Source: Leptospira bourretii (lineage in GTDB: Bacteria > Spirochaetota > Leptospiria > Leptospirales > Leptospiraceae). From it: 64,000 nucleotides of DNA. The translations under genes and the position numbers were made by a program. This document shows positions 8,802 through 18,127 of the stretch, in pieces. The notes under the pieces are model-generated. The model was not told the DNA's origin. It searched no databases and saw only the letters and a program-made list of their open reading frames with translations. The stretch spans positions 254,001-318,000 of the forward strand of contig NZ_RQFW01000010.1 in assembly GCF_004770145.1 (NCBI RefSeq). The letters run 5' to 3'. The stretch's first letter is position 1; each line of letters starts with the position of its first letter.

Positions 8802-9531
8802 CGTATTGGCATCCTGGGGGAGATTGGCCGGCTGGACAAGTGCACCCAAGTTCATTATTTCCTTTGGTGCAGGGGTTACAGGCCGTTCCGAGTGCACAGG
8901 CACTCGGAGTCCCGCAAGTTGGATTGGCGCAGGTGCTGGTATTACAACCTGCTCCCGTGGCACAAAGTGTTTGGATATCATTCACTCGGTTGGGGATGGC
9001 ACAGGTGCTCACCGCCGTGGAAGGGTTGGAGATAAGCCCTCCCGTAAGCATCGACCGCATGGTAAAATTGTAAATTTGGCATTTTTGAAAGAATTCTGCC
9101 CCAGGCGGAGGAACCGCAAACCGGATCCTTTTGGTCACTACCTTACTTGAGGAAGTGGAGGCTTCATAGGGGAGGTGAGGAAAACTAGGTTGGACCCCAT
9201 CTTCTAGCCATTCTCCTTGGATGGTTTGAATGATTCCCGGGAAGGCCGTTGTCACATAGAGATTGTAACCCAAAAATTGCGGTTCTCTGTTGGTCACAAA
9301 ATAACGTAAGATAAATTCAGGTCTTGGGTCTGCATTATAATTGAAAAAATCAGTTTGGTAATCGTTGGTAATGTTGCTATTGACCGCCACAACCGAAAGG
9401 ATCTGTGGCACATTGGGTGGAACCAAAAACACAAAGGGAGCAACGGGCGTATCTGTATTGATCCCGCAGTGAAAAAAAGAGAGAAAAGATATGCCGACTA
9501 AGTAAATTGGATGTAAAGAGGGAAAACGCAT
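8791..9531 (-). CDS. lipoprotein with cysteine-rich C terminus, function unknown
   Basis: A 246-residue exported protein. The signal peptide ends in a spirochaete-type lipobox (LSFFHC, Cys22), so an outer or inner membrane lipoprotein is expected. The middle is beta-rich with no motif I know. The last ~60 residues contain about a dozen Cys in short Gly/Thr/Pro-rich repeats (CATGAGC, CANPTC, GTACNPC, CTCPAG), resembling a small disulphide-stabilised or metal-binding tail. The gene end overlaps the start region of rsmI. Function is unknown. Confidence 0.75.
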   Translation of the reverse strand: MRFPSLHPIYLVGISFLSFFHCGINTDTPVAPFVFLVPPNVPQILSVVAVNSNITNDYQTDFFNYNADPRPEFILRYFVTNREPQFLGYNLYVTTAFPGIIQTIQGEWLEDGVQPSFPHLPYEASTSSSKVVTKRIRFAVPPPGAEFFQKCQIYNFTMRSMLTGGLISNPSTAVSTCAIPNRVNDIQTLCATGAGCNTSTCANPTCGTPSACALGTACNPCTKGNNELGCTCPAGQSPPGCQYVGP

Positions 9532-9573
9532 TCTATTTCTCGTTTCCCTTCCAAGTTTTCAGGAATTCAATCT

Positions 9574-10269
9574 ATGGGAATCCAAAAAAAATTACTCTTT
9601 GTCTCTATCGCACTGATTGGGCTTTTTTTTCTCATCTTACTTGTTATGGGTGGAGAGGATGAAGAAGAGGCTCGTCGTAAAAAAGAAAGAGGGTCTCAGG
9701 CCCTAGCCCTATTTGGGGGTGGAAGTAACAACCCGAAAGGAACCAATCGTTTGGGGGTACGTGGGGAAGATGCAGGTTCTATCTTCGATTCCGACTACTA
9801 CAATGCAGGTGGGATGCGTTATGAAGAAGATGGGAATCTAACAGGATCAGAATCGGGTGAAATTCCCATCAATCCACAAACAGGGAAACCCTATCCTCCA
9901 GAGGCCATGCAGGCTTTTGAGGAACTGCGAGAACAATTTCCCGATAATGATTTGATTCCGAAACGAACCACTGCCGAAGAGAAAAAAAAGGCAGCTGAAT
10001 TTAATCAAAAACTCTCAAGAGCCACAAACTCTGTGTTTGGCGGAAATCCAAATGCTACGGACGTTGCCTTATATTATAACCATGTTCGAAAACAAGGAAA
10101 GGATCGATTGGAAATCATTAACTACCTAATTGAATCTCAAGGTGGAGATGATCCCGAGATGGATAAAAAATTCCAAGAGATCTTGAAAAACATCCAATAC
10201 CAAAACGAACAGGTGGAAAAAGAGGCAGCAGGTGCTTTCGAAAAAGCGGGCCTTCCTCCGCCGGGTTAA
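9574..10269 (+). CDS. single-span membrane-anchored protein, unknown function
   Basis: A 231-residue protein with one N-terminal hydrophobic segment (residues about 7-27) followed by an acidic/basic stretch (EDEEEARRKKER) and a hydrophilic, probably periplasmic or cytoplasmic tail with Gly/Asn-rich and helical parts. I recognise no domain. ATG with AGGAAT in front at a normal distance. It is divergent from the lipoprotein at 9531 (42-base gap, so the two promoters must overlap or share that space) and converges on nadE, overlapping its stop by four bases. Confidence 0.72.
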   Translation: MGIQKKLLFVSIALIGLFFLILLVMGGEDEEEARRKKERGSQALALFGGGSNNPKGTNRLGVRGEDAGSIFDSDYYNAGGMRYEEDGNLTGSESGEIPINPQTGKPYPPEAMQAFEELREQFPDNDLIPKRTTAEEKKKAAEFNQKLSRATNSVFGGNPNATDVALYYNHVRKQGKDRLEIINYLIESQGGDDPEMDKKFQEILKNIQYQNEQVEKEAAGAFEKAGLPPPG

Positions 10270-12209
10270 GTTTCACCTGATAGGATGGGGTATCGGTAAC
10301 TGGATTTTGGATCCAGGCCATATACATCCAAATGGAATGAGGGAGGGAGCCTCTCTCGTTTCCATTGTGAGACCATAAATAATTTTTTAAATTTTTTAAT
10401 ATAACCTAAGAGGGTTTCTCCAGATTCCCAAGGGAATTCTTGTTTTAACATTTCAAAACAATTTTCTTCCCGTAAACTTTGATACACAAGTTTCTCTTCA
10501 ATGGATTGTAAGATGGGATAAGGCATTAAGTCTTTTTCATCTTCTTGGTGTTCCGAGAGAGGTTTGAGTTCTGCGGTTGGTTTTGTATTTCGTAAAACTC
10601 GAATGGATTCTTTTGGTGAAATCAAACGGTTGTTTCCATTTTGGATATCATCCAAAAAGTCTAATAAAAATTCTTTACTAACTCCTGCTAGTGGAGCAAT
10701 GGAACCGGAAGAATCTCCATCCATGGTTGTATATCCAACAGCCGCTTCACTTCGGTTTCCCGTTGATATTAACAAATGTCCTTCCAGATTGGCAAGTAAC
10801 CAAACAAGAGGAGACCGAACCCTTGCTTGGATGTTTTGTAAAGCTAAATCATGTTCTTTCCAATTTAATGTTTTTCCGAGTACGGATTCAATCAATTGGA
10901 CAGAAGTAGATACGGCAGAATCAATTGTAATGGAATAAAAACGATAACCAAGTTCTTCACTTAGAGTTTTTGCAATTTCCTCTGTGAGAATAGAATTGTT
11001 TTCTGTTTTTTGGTAAATGGTTACAAGAAGTTGTTTTTCATCAATTCCAAGGGAACCAAAGATGGAATCGCCATTTTCTCGTTTGGCGATTTCTTTCATT
11101 GTATGTACGAGTAGAGCACAGGTGGCACTGTCGGCTCCTCCCGATAAAGAAAGAGTGAATCCTTTTGTTTTTGATTTTCGCAAATAATCATAAAGACCAA
11201 GACAAACTGCTTTCGTAAACTCTTCATACTCACTGAGATGGAGAGAGGGCAATTCTTCCTCTGAAAGAATTTCTTTTCTTTTATCTAAAATTGAAAATCC
11301 ATGGGTTTTTTGATTTTTTTCATCAAACAAAGATTCTAGGTGGATGGATGGTATCTCTCGATTCCCTTCCTTGGGTTTTGGACTTCGAAATGACCTCGCT
11401 TTGGCTGCACGAAGTTCCATTGGATCAAACACATAAGAAGTTACCTGGAAAGGAGAGAAGGAAAGCCTTGGGCCTTCTTTGACCAAATTACCAGCGGAAG
11501 CAAAAATGGCTCCTCCTTCAAAGATGATCCTTCCTGATTCATTTCCAGTGAGGTTTGTGAACACTTGGAGGTTACACTGGTTTCTACTGGATTCTGTAAA
11601 AATTTGCCTGCGTATTTTTTGTTTCCCTATGGCAAAATGGGAAGCACCTGGGGAAAATAAAACATCGATTCCCTGAAGAGAATAGAAGGATGAAGGTTTT
11701 TGGACGGACCAACTGTCTTCGCAAATCTCCACTCCAAACTTCCAATGCGCCGTATGGAATATAAAATGCCCAAAAGGAACTTCGTCAGAAGCAAAAGAAA
11801 TAGTTTTATTTAAAAATTCAGACTCGGAGTGAAACCATCTTCGTTCATAGTGTACGCCTGTATTTGCTAAATTGAGTTTAGGAATCAAAGCAGTTACCTT
11901 TCCACCAAAAAGCACTGCCATACAGTTATACAAATAGGAACCTACAAATACAGGAAGACCAACAAGGATGATTTGGTTTTTCGAAATCGTTTTTAGTTTT
12001 TCAATGATTTCTTCGGAACGAGTCCAAACATAAGGTTTGTAAAAAGCATCCTCGCATCCGTATCCTGAAATAGAAAGCTCAGGAAAAAGAATGCAGTCTG
12101 CTTCCTTTGCTTCAGGACTCTCTATTGCCTTTTTAATGGCCTCATAGTTCCCCAAAAAATCGAGGGGAGTCGTATTCAATGTAACGGCGGCAATTTTAAT
12201 TTTGGGCAT
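10266..12209 (-). CDS. nadE: glutamine-dependent NAD+ synthetase
   Basis: Converts nicotinic acid adenine dinucleotide to NAD+ using ATP and glutamine-derived ammonia. It has two domains. An N-terminal nitrilase-type glutaminase carries the triad E44 (FPELSISGYG), K111 (IPKLNLA) and C163 (VEICEDSW). A C-terminal synthetase has the PP-loop SLSGGADS at about 354-361. The length, 647 residues, fits the two-domain enzyme. I start at the ATG at 12209 (MPKIKIAAVTLN); the frame is open to a GTG at 12245 that adds 12 residues not typical of the family. The start overlaps the end of waaA by 14 bases, suggesting co-transcription. Confidence 0.95.
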   Translation of the reverse strand: MPKIKIAAVTLNTTPLDFLGNYEAIKKAIESPEAKEADCILFPELSISGYGCEDAFYKPYVWTRSEEIIEKLKTISKNQIILVGLPVFVGSYLYNCMAVLFGGKVTALIPKLNLANTGVHYERRWFHSESEFLNKTISFASDEVPFGHFIFHTAHWKFGVEICEDSWSVQKPSSFYSLQGIDVLFSPGASHFAIGKQKIRRQIFTESSRNQCNLQVFTNLTGNESGRIIFEGGAIFASAGNLVKEGPRLSFSPFQVTSYVFDPMELRAAKARSFRSPKPKEGNREIPSIHLESLFDEKNQKTHGFSILDKRKEILSEEELPSLHLSEYEEFTKAVCLGLYDYLRKSKTKGFTLSLSGGADSATCALLVHTMKEIAKRENGDSIFGSLGIDEKQLLVTIYQKTENNSILTEEIAKTLSEELGYRFYSITIDSAVSTSVQLIESVLGKTLNWKEHDLALQNIQARVRSPLVWLLANLEGHLLISTGNRSEAAVGYTTMDGDSSGSIAPLAGVSKEFLLDFLDDIQNGNNRLISPKESIRVLRNTKPTAELKPLSEHQEDEKDLMPYPILQSIEEKLVYQSLREENCFEMLKQEFPWESGETLLGYIKKFKKLFMVSQWKRERLPPSFHLDVYGLDPKSSYRYPILSGET

Positions 12210-13473
12210 TGGAGAAAACTCGGTTATAAATCTTATCCGACGCACCTCTGTTTTCTACAACAAAGTTTCGATTCCCATTTCCCATCTTTTCTCTTAAGGT
12301 TTGGTCCGTTGTGAGTAAGTGAATTTTTTCAATAAATTCAGATTCTGTCTCGGTTTGAAAGAGTCCGCCTAACTCTCGCATGACGATTGCTTCTGGTGCA
12401 TTATAGATTTTTGGCCCAGTGATGACGGGAAGGCCAAGAGCAGCAGGTTCTATGGTATTATGAACTCGGTGTAACCAAGCGCCACCCACATAAGCAAAAC
12501 TTCCATAGCGGTATGCAAATGCCAAAATTCCCATAAGATCAAAAAGAAGGAATTTAGGCAAAGGATCGCCCGGATTTCGTTTCGAAAACACTTCCACAGA
12601 CCCGTATTGTTCCAAATTTGAAATGAAATCCTTCATTCGAGTTTTTTCCCATTTATGAGGAAAAATCCAATAAAAAGACTCATCTTTGTGTTTTTTTAAA
12701 TAGGTAATAAAATGTTCTTCGCAAATTCCATAAGTGGAACCTAGAATGACGGGTTTGTTTTTGGATAAAAAGTCTTTTTGTTCTAAAAGAAAATTGGTAA
12801 AAGTAGGGTTTGGAGATTTGTTTTCTAATTTGTTCAAAACAGATTCAAATCTTGTGTCACCTAATACTTGGAAGTCGGTTGTTTCTGTTACAAGACCTTC
12901 GAATTCTTTTGCCATCAGTTCATGGCTTGGGTAAATTCCCGTAAGATAACGAAAGGAAGCTTTTGTTAGAGAACGAATGAGTGGATTTTTTCGAGAGGAG
13001 CCTGACGACAAACTAGCACACGATAGATAGGACTTTGTTCCCATCTGGTTTGCCTTTTTTAAAAGATTGGGCCAAGTGTCCCAAGCCATTATAAAAAGGA
13101 CTTTGGGTTGGAAATGAGAAAATATTTGGTCGTAGGCATGGGCTCTATCCAAAGGAAGATAAAAATACACATCGGCCAATGGATCTTGAAAGGAAGATTC
13201 TTTTACAGAAGAGGAAAATACCGATTGGATGATAAAAACATTTTTATTTTTTTTTCGGATGGTTTCTGTTAGAGCCTTGGCCTGATCGAGTTCACCTACA
13301 CTTGCTGCATGGAGCCAAATCACAAATTTCCCATCTGCCGATTTGGAAAAAATTTGCTGAAGAGAACGATTTCTTTTTTCTAATTCTTCTCTTATTTGTT
13401 TCACAAATAAGGATAAAAATTTTAAAATCCAATCAATTTTGAAAACCAGGATGTTATAAAAAAAATATACCAT
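12196..13473 (-). CDS. waaA: 3-deoxy-D-manno-octulosonic acid (Kdo) transferase
   Basis: A GT30 glycosyltransferase that adds Kdo to the lipid A precursor at the inner membrane. The N-terminal part has a hydrophobic anchor followed by IWLHAASVGE, where E61 is the expected catalytic base. The middle has WDTWPNLL, the place of the family ETELWPN stretch, and the C-terminal domain has the nucleotide-sugar motif EPAALGLPVITGP. The 425-residue length is normal. The ATG at 13473 directly abuts the stop of the FlaA-like gene. Its presence means the organism makes a Kdo-containing LPS. Confidence 0.92.
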   Translation of the reverse strand: MVYFFYNILVFKIDWILKFLSLFVKQIREELEKRNRSLQQIFSKSADGKFVIWLHAASVGELDQAKALTETIRKKNKNVFIIQSVFSSSVKESSFQDPLADVYFYLPLDRAHAYDQIFSHFQPKVLFIMAWDTWPNLLKKANQMGTKSYLSCASLSSGSSRKNPLIRSLTKASFRYLTGIYPSHELMAKEFEGLVTETTDFQVLGDTRFESVLNKLENKSPNPTFTNFLLEQKDFLSKNKPVILGSTYGICEEHFITYLKKHKDESFYWIFPHKWEKTRMKDFISNLEQYGSVEVFSKRNPGDPLPKFLLFDLMGILAFAYRYGSFAYVGGAWLHRVHNTIEPAALGLPVITGPKIYNAPEAIVMRELGGLFQTETESEFIEKIHLLTTDQTLREKMGNGNRNFVVENRGASDKIYNRVFSNAQN

Positions 13474-14223
13474 TTAGCGTTTGTTACCCCAGGTATCGTT
13501 GACTTCCGAACCAGGGTAGATGAAAGTTCTTTTATCAATGACAAAACTCAAATTGTCAAAGTATAAATGAAACTCTCCTTTCTTTTGTGAAGCTAAACTT
13601 TTGAGTCGAAAGGAGGCAAAAGAAATAGGAAAGGACATGGATTGGATGAGCCTAGTGTTTTCTTTGGGAAGATTGATGGTAAATTCTAATCTTCTCCAAC
13701 CCACAAAATTCAAAGTCCCTAAATCAAAATACAAATCTTTGGATTTTTTTTGCGAAAGCCCCATACTCAAATTGATATGATGGCCTTCAGAATACACCCA
13801 AAGAATTCCTTGGATGGGCATACCTAGTGGCATAAGAATTGGTTCTTTGGGTCGAATTTCCCAATGGTCAAGTCTTGGATTCTCTACATAACTTTGCACA
13901 AGAAAACTGGTTTGGTTTTGGAGGTTCGGATACCCCGACTCTTTGAGAATGTTTGTCTCTAACAAAAATGCCTCTGATTTTGGAATGGAAGCTGTAAACT
14001 GTGTGAGGGTCAAAAAGGAATCCACTCGGTAAAAATCCCAAGGCCTTTCTCCTTCAAAGTCTTCCACAAGAAAAAGAAGGTAACTTGTATCGATGCTGAG
14101 AGCGGATTTTAAAATTTGGACTCGGCCCAATTCATCGGGATCATGAGGCCTCGGAAGAGACAAAAGACCGGAAATCATGAGTAGGAAACCCAAACCGATT
14201 GTGATTTTTTTTGCAAAGTTCAT
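13474..14223 (-). CDS. FlaA-family periplasmic flagellar filament sheath-like protein
   Basis: A 249-residue protein with an N-terminal signal peptide (residues about 1-23). The C-terminal half follows the spirochaete FlaA pattern: ILWVYSEGHHINLSM, then a LGTLNFVGWRRLEF strand, and FHLYFDNLSFVID near the end; the N-terminal part has LVEDFEGE. FlaA proteins coat or localise along the periplasmic flagella. It is not beside a second flaA gene here but directly upstream of waaA with no gap, so it may be a diverged paralogue. Assignment is by motif recall; confidence is moderate. Confidence 0.65.
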   Translation of the reverse strand: MNFAKKITIGLGFLLMISGLLSLPRPHDPDELGRVQILKSALSIDTSYLLFLVEDFEGERPWDFYRVDSFLTLTQFTASIPKSEAFLLETNILKESGYPNLQNQTSFLVQSYVENPRLDHWEIRPKEPILMPLGMPIQGILWVYSEGHHINLSMGLSQKKSKDLYFDLGTLNFVGWRRLEFTINLPKENTRLIQSMSFPISFASFRLKSLASQKKGEFHLYFDNLSFVIDKRTFIYPGSEVNDTWGNKR

Positions 14224-14292
14224 GATTTCTCACTTTTCGAAAACCCAAAAACGTGTACTCTATTCTTATCAAAGGAAAGGAATCCGCACGTC

Positions 14293-15096
14293 ATGGGCCG
14301 CCGCGACAATTTGAAAATACTCACAACTGCCATTCTAGTGGTCCTACTTCTTTCATCGTTCATTTTCGCATTTATCTATAGAAACGAAATTTACCAAAAA
14401 CTCCAAACCATCGGAAAAAACCGTGAAGTAGAGATGGTGGACCGGGAAATCGAAAGAGAAAACCCGGGGATTCCTGCACCCAAAGAAAATTTTGCAAAAT
14501 CAGAAACAAAAGATAGTCCTGAGGACAGGTCCAAACTCCCGGAACTTCCGAGTTTAGAAGATATGGAACCTGAGTCTGAAAGACCTCGTTCTGTTTCCGT
14601 AGCGGCTTCCACCAAATCCAAAGAAAAAGTAGATCCATCGTCTCGTTTACAAGAGAAGTTGGATCAAGTAGAAGAATCCTTTTCTCCGAAAGAAGAAACA
14701 AAAAAATTAAAGAAAACTTCTAAAAAAGAAGAATCACTCTCGGATACAATGGAACCGACTTCCACAACCAAACAGCCGAAAGTCGACGTAGAAGATTCGG
14801 TAAAACCGACAAAACAGACGAAGTCCAAAGTTTCCAAAAAAGAAAAACAAGTGGCTTCTCTTCGTAACCAAAAGAACCGTTCTGCGACTTCTAAAAAACA
14901 AAGTACCAAATCACAAAAGTTAGCCGATTCACAGAAATCCACAAAAAGAACATCGGAAGAATCTGGATCTTCTTCTATGGAAGTTCGGATGCGGACTGTG
15001 GAACAGAAACTCTCTAGCCAAAATGACCGAAACGAAAAACGATTTGTAGAAATCGAACGCCGAATTGAGTCTTTGGAAAAAGCCTTAGCTAAGTAA
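14293..15096 (+). CDS. single-span membrane protein with long charged tail
   Basis: A 267-residue protein: short N terminus, one membrane segment (about residues 9-29), then about 190 residues very rich in Lys, Ser, Glu, Pro and Thr with no predicted fold, and a C-terminal coiled-coil-like helix (about 228-266, VEQKLSSQNDRNEKRF region). Such anchored proteins often act in the envelope as tethers, but no family is recognised. The ATG at 14293 follows AAAGGAA. The gene is divergent from the FlaA-like gene and is 2 bases upstream of the YggS-type gene. Confidence 0.7.
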   Translation: MGRRDNLKILTTAILVVLLLSSFIFAFIYRNEIYQKLQTIGKNREVEMVDREIERENPGIPAPKENFAKSETKDSPEDRSKLPELPSLEDMEPESERPRSVSVAASTKSKEKVDPSSRLQEKLDQVEESFSPKEETKKLKKTSKKEESLSDTMEPTSTTKQPKVDVEDSVKPTKQTKSKVSKKEKQVASLRNQKNRSATSKKQSTKSQKLADSQKSTKRTSEESGSSSMEVRMRTVEQKLSSQNDRNEKRFVEIERRIESLEKALAK

Positions 15097-15098
15097 TC

Positions 15099-15797
15099 GT
15101 GTCCGATTACGGTTCTTCTTATCGCTCCATCCAATCTTCTCTTAAAGATTTGTTCCCAAACAAATCTCCCGTTCTCATTGCCGTGTCCAAAACCAAACCT
15201 TACGAAGTGGTGAAAGAGGCCTATTTGCAAGGAATTCGTGAATTTGGTGAAAATTACATTCCGGAAGCCATTTCCAAATTTACAAAACTAAGAGAAGAGT
15301 TTCCCGAAGCAGCCACATCAGTCAATTTACACCATATTGGTCCCGTCCAATCAGGGACCTTACGAAAGTTATTTGGAATATTCTCTTTTACCCATGGGGT
15401 TGGATCCATTTCTTCCTTAACGGAACTTCTCAAACGTGCCGAAAAAGAAAAAAAACAGATTCGATATTTGATCCAAGTCAATCTCACGGGAGAGGATACC
15501 AAACATGGACTTAGTTTTGAAACTCTTCGTTCCATGAAAGATACAATGATCGGTTACCAAAATGAATTTTGTCTTTGGGAGGGGTTTATGGGAATGGGAC
15601 CCTCTAGCGGAGATTTGCGAGAAACCAGGGAAGTGTTTTCGCTATTTGCAGAATTACGTGATACATATTTTCCAGATAAAAAGTTATCTATGGGAATGAG
15701 CGGGGATTATGAAATCGCCTGTGAATTAGGAGCCGACTATTTAAGGGTTGGTTCAAAGATTTTTGGAGAGAGGGATTATGCAAAAGAAACCATTTGA
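15099..15797 (+). CDS. YggS-family pyridoxal-phosphate homeostasis protein
   Basis: A 232-residue single-domain fold-III PLP-binding protein. The PLP lysine is K31 in IAVSKTKP; further marks are FGENY, HHIGPVQSG, IQVNLTGEDTKHG and the phosphate-binding SMGMSGDYEIA with the C-terminal GADYLRVGSKIFGER. The family buffers PLP and has no known catalytic turnover. It starts with GTG 2 bases after the upstream stop and overlaps proC by 20 bases, the common yggS-proC pairing of bacteria, which supports both calls. Confidence 0.93.
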   Translation: MSDYGSSYRSIQSSLKDLFPNKSPVLIAVSKTKPYEVVKEAYLQGIREFGENYIPEAISKFTKLREEFPEAATSVNLHHIGPVQSGTLRKLFGIFSFTHGVGSISSLTELLKRAEKEKKQIRYLIQVNLTGEDTKHGLSFETLRSMKDTMIGYQNEFCLWEGFMGMGPSSGDLRETREVFSLFAELRDTYFPDKKLSMGMSGDYEIACELGADYLRVGSKIFGERDYAKETI

Positions 15798-16569
15798 AGC
15801 TGTTGGAGTTGTGGGCCTTGGAAAGATGGGAGGAGCCATTGCAACGGCCCTTGTCGGAAAAGGTACCAAGGTATACGGGTTTGATCCCAACGTAAAAGAA
15901 TCTCCTGTGTCAGGAGTGAATCTTCTGGGAACTCTTTCTGCCATTTCCGAAGTTACGGATGTGATTGTGATCGCAGTAAAACCCAATTTAGTTGTTCCTG
16001 TCTTAAAAGAATTTTCAAAGCCAGCTACCTTTGTTTCCATTGCTGCTGGAATTTCTCATTCGCAAATGGCGGAAGTCGCACCAAAGGGATCAAATTCTGT
16101 CCGAGTGATGCCCAATCTTCCTCTAGTTTCTGAACGAGGAGCCTTTGCGTATTTTTGTGACGACACTTCAGTTTCTCTCGTAGAACGATTGTTTGATGGA
16201 ATGGGAAGAGGAATCCGTGTTGCCAAAGAATCACTGATGGATGCGGTCACAGGGCTTTCTGGATCAGGTCCTGCCTATGTTCTCACATTTTTGCAGGCAA
16301 TGGCTGAGGGAGGGTTGCAAGAGGGTTTGAGTTATGAAGAATCCTTGTCTTTGGCAATGGAAACCATTGAAGGCACTCTTGTGTATTTCAGGAATTTGCG
16401 AAGGGAAAATACAAACCTTCATCCCATGGAAGTGAGAAATTGGGTGACATCTCCCGGGGGAACAACCATCCATGGTTTGGATGCTTTGGAAAGGGGTGGA
16501 TTCTCAACCGCCGTTAGAGATGCAATCAAACGAGCGACGGAGAGAAGTAAGGAATTAGGGAAAGGATAA
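15778..16569 (+). CDS. proC: pyrroline-5-carboxylate reductase
   Basis: Catalyses the last step of proline synthesis, NAD(P)H-dependent reduction of 1-pyrroline-5-carboxylate. The N-terminal Rossmann motif GVVGLGKMGGA is at residues 10-20, and the C-terminal active-site stretch TGLSGSGPAYV and the TSPGGTT loop are intact. I use the ATG at 15778, which has GGAGAG just upstream; an in-frame upstream start at 15748 would add ten residues foreign to the family. The gene overlaps the end of the YggS-type gene and its stop precedes the tRNA on the other strand. Confidence 0.94.
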   Translation: MQKKPFEAVGVVGLGKMGGAIATALVGKGTKVYGFDPNVKESPVSGVNLLGTLSAISEVTDVIVIAVKPNLVVPVLKEFSKPATFVSIAAGISHSQMAEVAPKGSNSVRVMPNLPLVSERGAFAYFCDDTSVSLVERLFDGMGRGIRVAKESLMDAVTGLSGSGPAYVLTFLQAMAEGGLQEGLSYEESLSLAMETIEGTLVYFRNLRRENTNLHPMEVRNWVTSPGGTTIHGLDALERGGFSTAVRDAIKRATERSKELGKG

Positions 16570-16575
16570 TAACGG

Positions 16576-16650
<75 letters not shown>

Positions 16651-16658
16651 ATAAAACC

Positions 16659-16686
16659 ATTATTTTAAAGATTGGTAAATTGTCAA
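16659..16686 (-). promoter_or_regulatory. promoter candidate for tRNA-fMet
   Basis: Reading the minus strand, TTGACA (16686-16681) is followed after 16 bases by AATAAT (16664-16659), a good sigma-70 pattern. The expected transcription start is a few bases before the first base of the tRNA at 16648, giving a very short 5' leader. Confidence 0.6.
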
Positions 16687-16815
16687 CGTAAACATTATGA
16701 AAACTTTGCTATTTTCTACTGGTTGTAAATTTATCGATTTCCGCCAAAATCTTACTTTACAGTAGTCAAAAAAGACGAATGATTCCTATCTTATACAGAA
16801 TTCTGGCGGTGCGTT

Positions 16816-17877
16816 TTGTCTTTTAAAGAAAACACTGATATCGTTTTTGAGCATTACGAAAAAAAAATCTACGACCAAAAACAACTACTGGAAATCTCTC
16901 GTGCCCTGAATTCCACGTTAGACTATAAATACTTAATTGATGCAATTCTTAACATCTGTTTGGCGCAGCTACAAACATTACATGCCGCAATGTACTTAGA
17001 GCCTGAAATTGATTTAGGACTTTTTAAGTTGGAGCCCCAGTCCATCAAAGGATTTGAATTAAGTGCCGAGGAACAAAACTACGAAGTAAAAATCGATAGC
17101 CCTCTCATTCATTATTTTGAAGAAAAACCCAAAGCCATTACCATGGACCAAATCCTCCAAATGGATTCTTTAAAATCTATTCCTGATATTACTTACCTCC
17201 GTAAGATGGGAGCAGAGATCCTTGTTCCACTCAATGCTAAGGGCAAAGTCAATGGACTACTCGTTCTTGGGGACAAGATGACTTCCGAAGAGTTTTTGGA
17301 AGATGAAAAAGAATTTATGACCACTCTTGCAAACCTTGCGGGGATTGCTGTGGACAACGCTAGGTTGTATGAACTGGCAACAGTTGACATGATGACAGGT
17401 TTAAAAATCCATCACTACTTCCAGACCAAACTCAAAGAAGAAATGGAACGTTGTCGCAAAAAAGGAACTAAGTTGTGTTTACTTTTTACAGATGTAGACC
17501 ATTTCAAAAGTTTTAACGATACTTATGGCCACCAAGCGGGTGATGTGGTTCTCATTGAAGTCGCAAAACAACTGATCAATGCAGGCCAAAGACACCATAT
17601 CCCAGCTAGGTATGGTGGGGAAGAGTTTTGTTTGGTAATGCCTGGAGCTTCAGAAGAAGAAGCCATGGCCAAGGGTGAAGAAATCCGTAAAGCTGTTGAA
17701 TCCATGGTGGTCAAAAATCCAAATGATGGGTCGGATCTAAAAGTGACTTTGTCTGTGGGGGTTTCTAGTTTCCGACCGACCGATCGAAACAATAAGGATT
17801 TGATCGAAAGGGCTGACAAAGCACTCTACCAGGCAAAACATTCTGGTAGAAACCGCACAATTTGTTATAAAGATTAG
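16816..17877 (+). CDS. GAF-GGDEF diguanylate cyclase
   Basis: A 353-residue cytosolic signalling protein: a GAF sensory domain at about residues 30-185 and a GGDEF domain at 190-353 that would make cyclic di-GMP from two GTP. The active-site loop is RYGGEEF (GGEEF at 267-271), and the metal/nucleotide part FTDVDHFKSFNDTYGH is intact, so it should be active. The usual inhibitory RxxD site just before the loop is not present (RHHI instead), so product inhibition through that site is not expected. The start is a TTG at 16816 with only weak ribosome-site support; the true start could be slightly downstream. Confidence 0.9.
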   Translation: MSFKENTDIVFEHYEKKIYDQKQLLEISRALNSTLDYKYLIDAILNICLAQLQTLHAAMYLEPEIDLGLFKLEPQSIKGFELSAEEQNYEVKIDSPLIHYFEEKPKAITMDQILQMDSLKSIPDITYLRKMGAEILVPLNAKGKVNGLLVLGDKMTSEEFLEDEKEFMTTLANLAGIAVDNARLYELATVDMMTGLKIHHYFQTKLKEEMERCRKKGTKLCLLFTDVDHFKSFNDTYGHQAGDVVLIEVAKQLINAGQRHHIPARYGGEEFCLVMPGASEEEAMAKGEEIRKAVESMVVKNPNDGSDLKVTLSVGVSSFRPTDRNNKDLIERADKALYQAKHSGRNRTICYKD

Positions 17878-17899
17878 GAAATTTGCCGATGGGTAAAGT

Positions 17900-18127
17900 A
17901 TGGCAGAGCCAGCATACCTACTCAACGATCTTTCCCCATCGGTTCCTTCTGATGTTTATGAATCCATTCGCAATCGAGCTTTGGGTCTTTCTTCGTATGA
18001 TTTCCAACCATACTCTTGTTTTATCGAATACAAGACAAAAGATGAAAATACAGGAATTGAATACAGGGATTGTATCGTAGACTATACAAGATGTACAAAC
18101 TCTCGTTGTATCAAAAAGTTAGTGTAG
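17900..18127 (+). CDS. small protein of unknown function
   Basis: A 75-residue protein starting with ATG 22 bases after the cyclase stop. It has no signal peptide; the C-terminal part has three Cys (DCIVDYTRC, SRC). It overlaps the start of the next lipoprotein gene by 37 bases. I recognise no family. Its amino-acid composition is ordinary and its position inside a co-directional run supports it, but the overlap means it could also be spurious. Confidence 0.5.
   Translation: MAEPAYLLNDLSPSVPSDVYESIRNRALGLSSYDFQPYSCFIEYKTKDENTGIEYRDCIVDYTRCTNSRCIKKLV

Noticed and set aside
8802..8981. N-terminal 60-residue extension of the rsmI frame
   Set aside because: It overlaps the Cys-rich end of the lipoprotein, has Pro/Ala-rich composition unlike the family, and RsmI proteins begin near REAGSLYVV.
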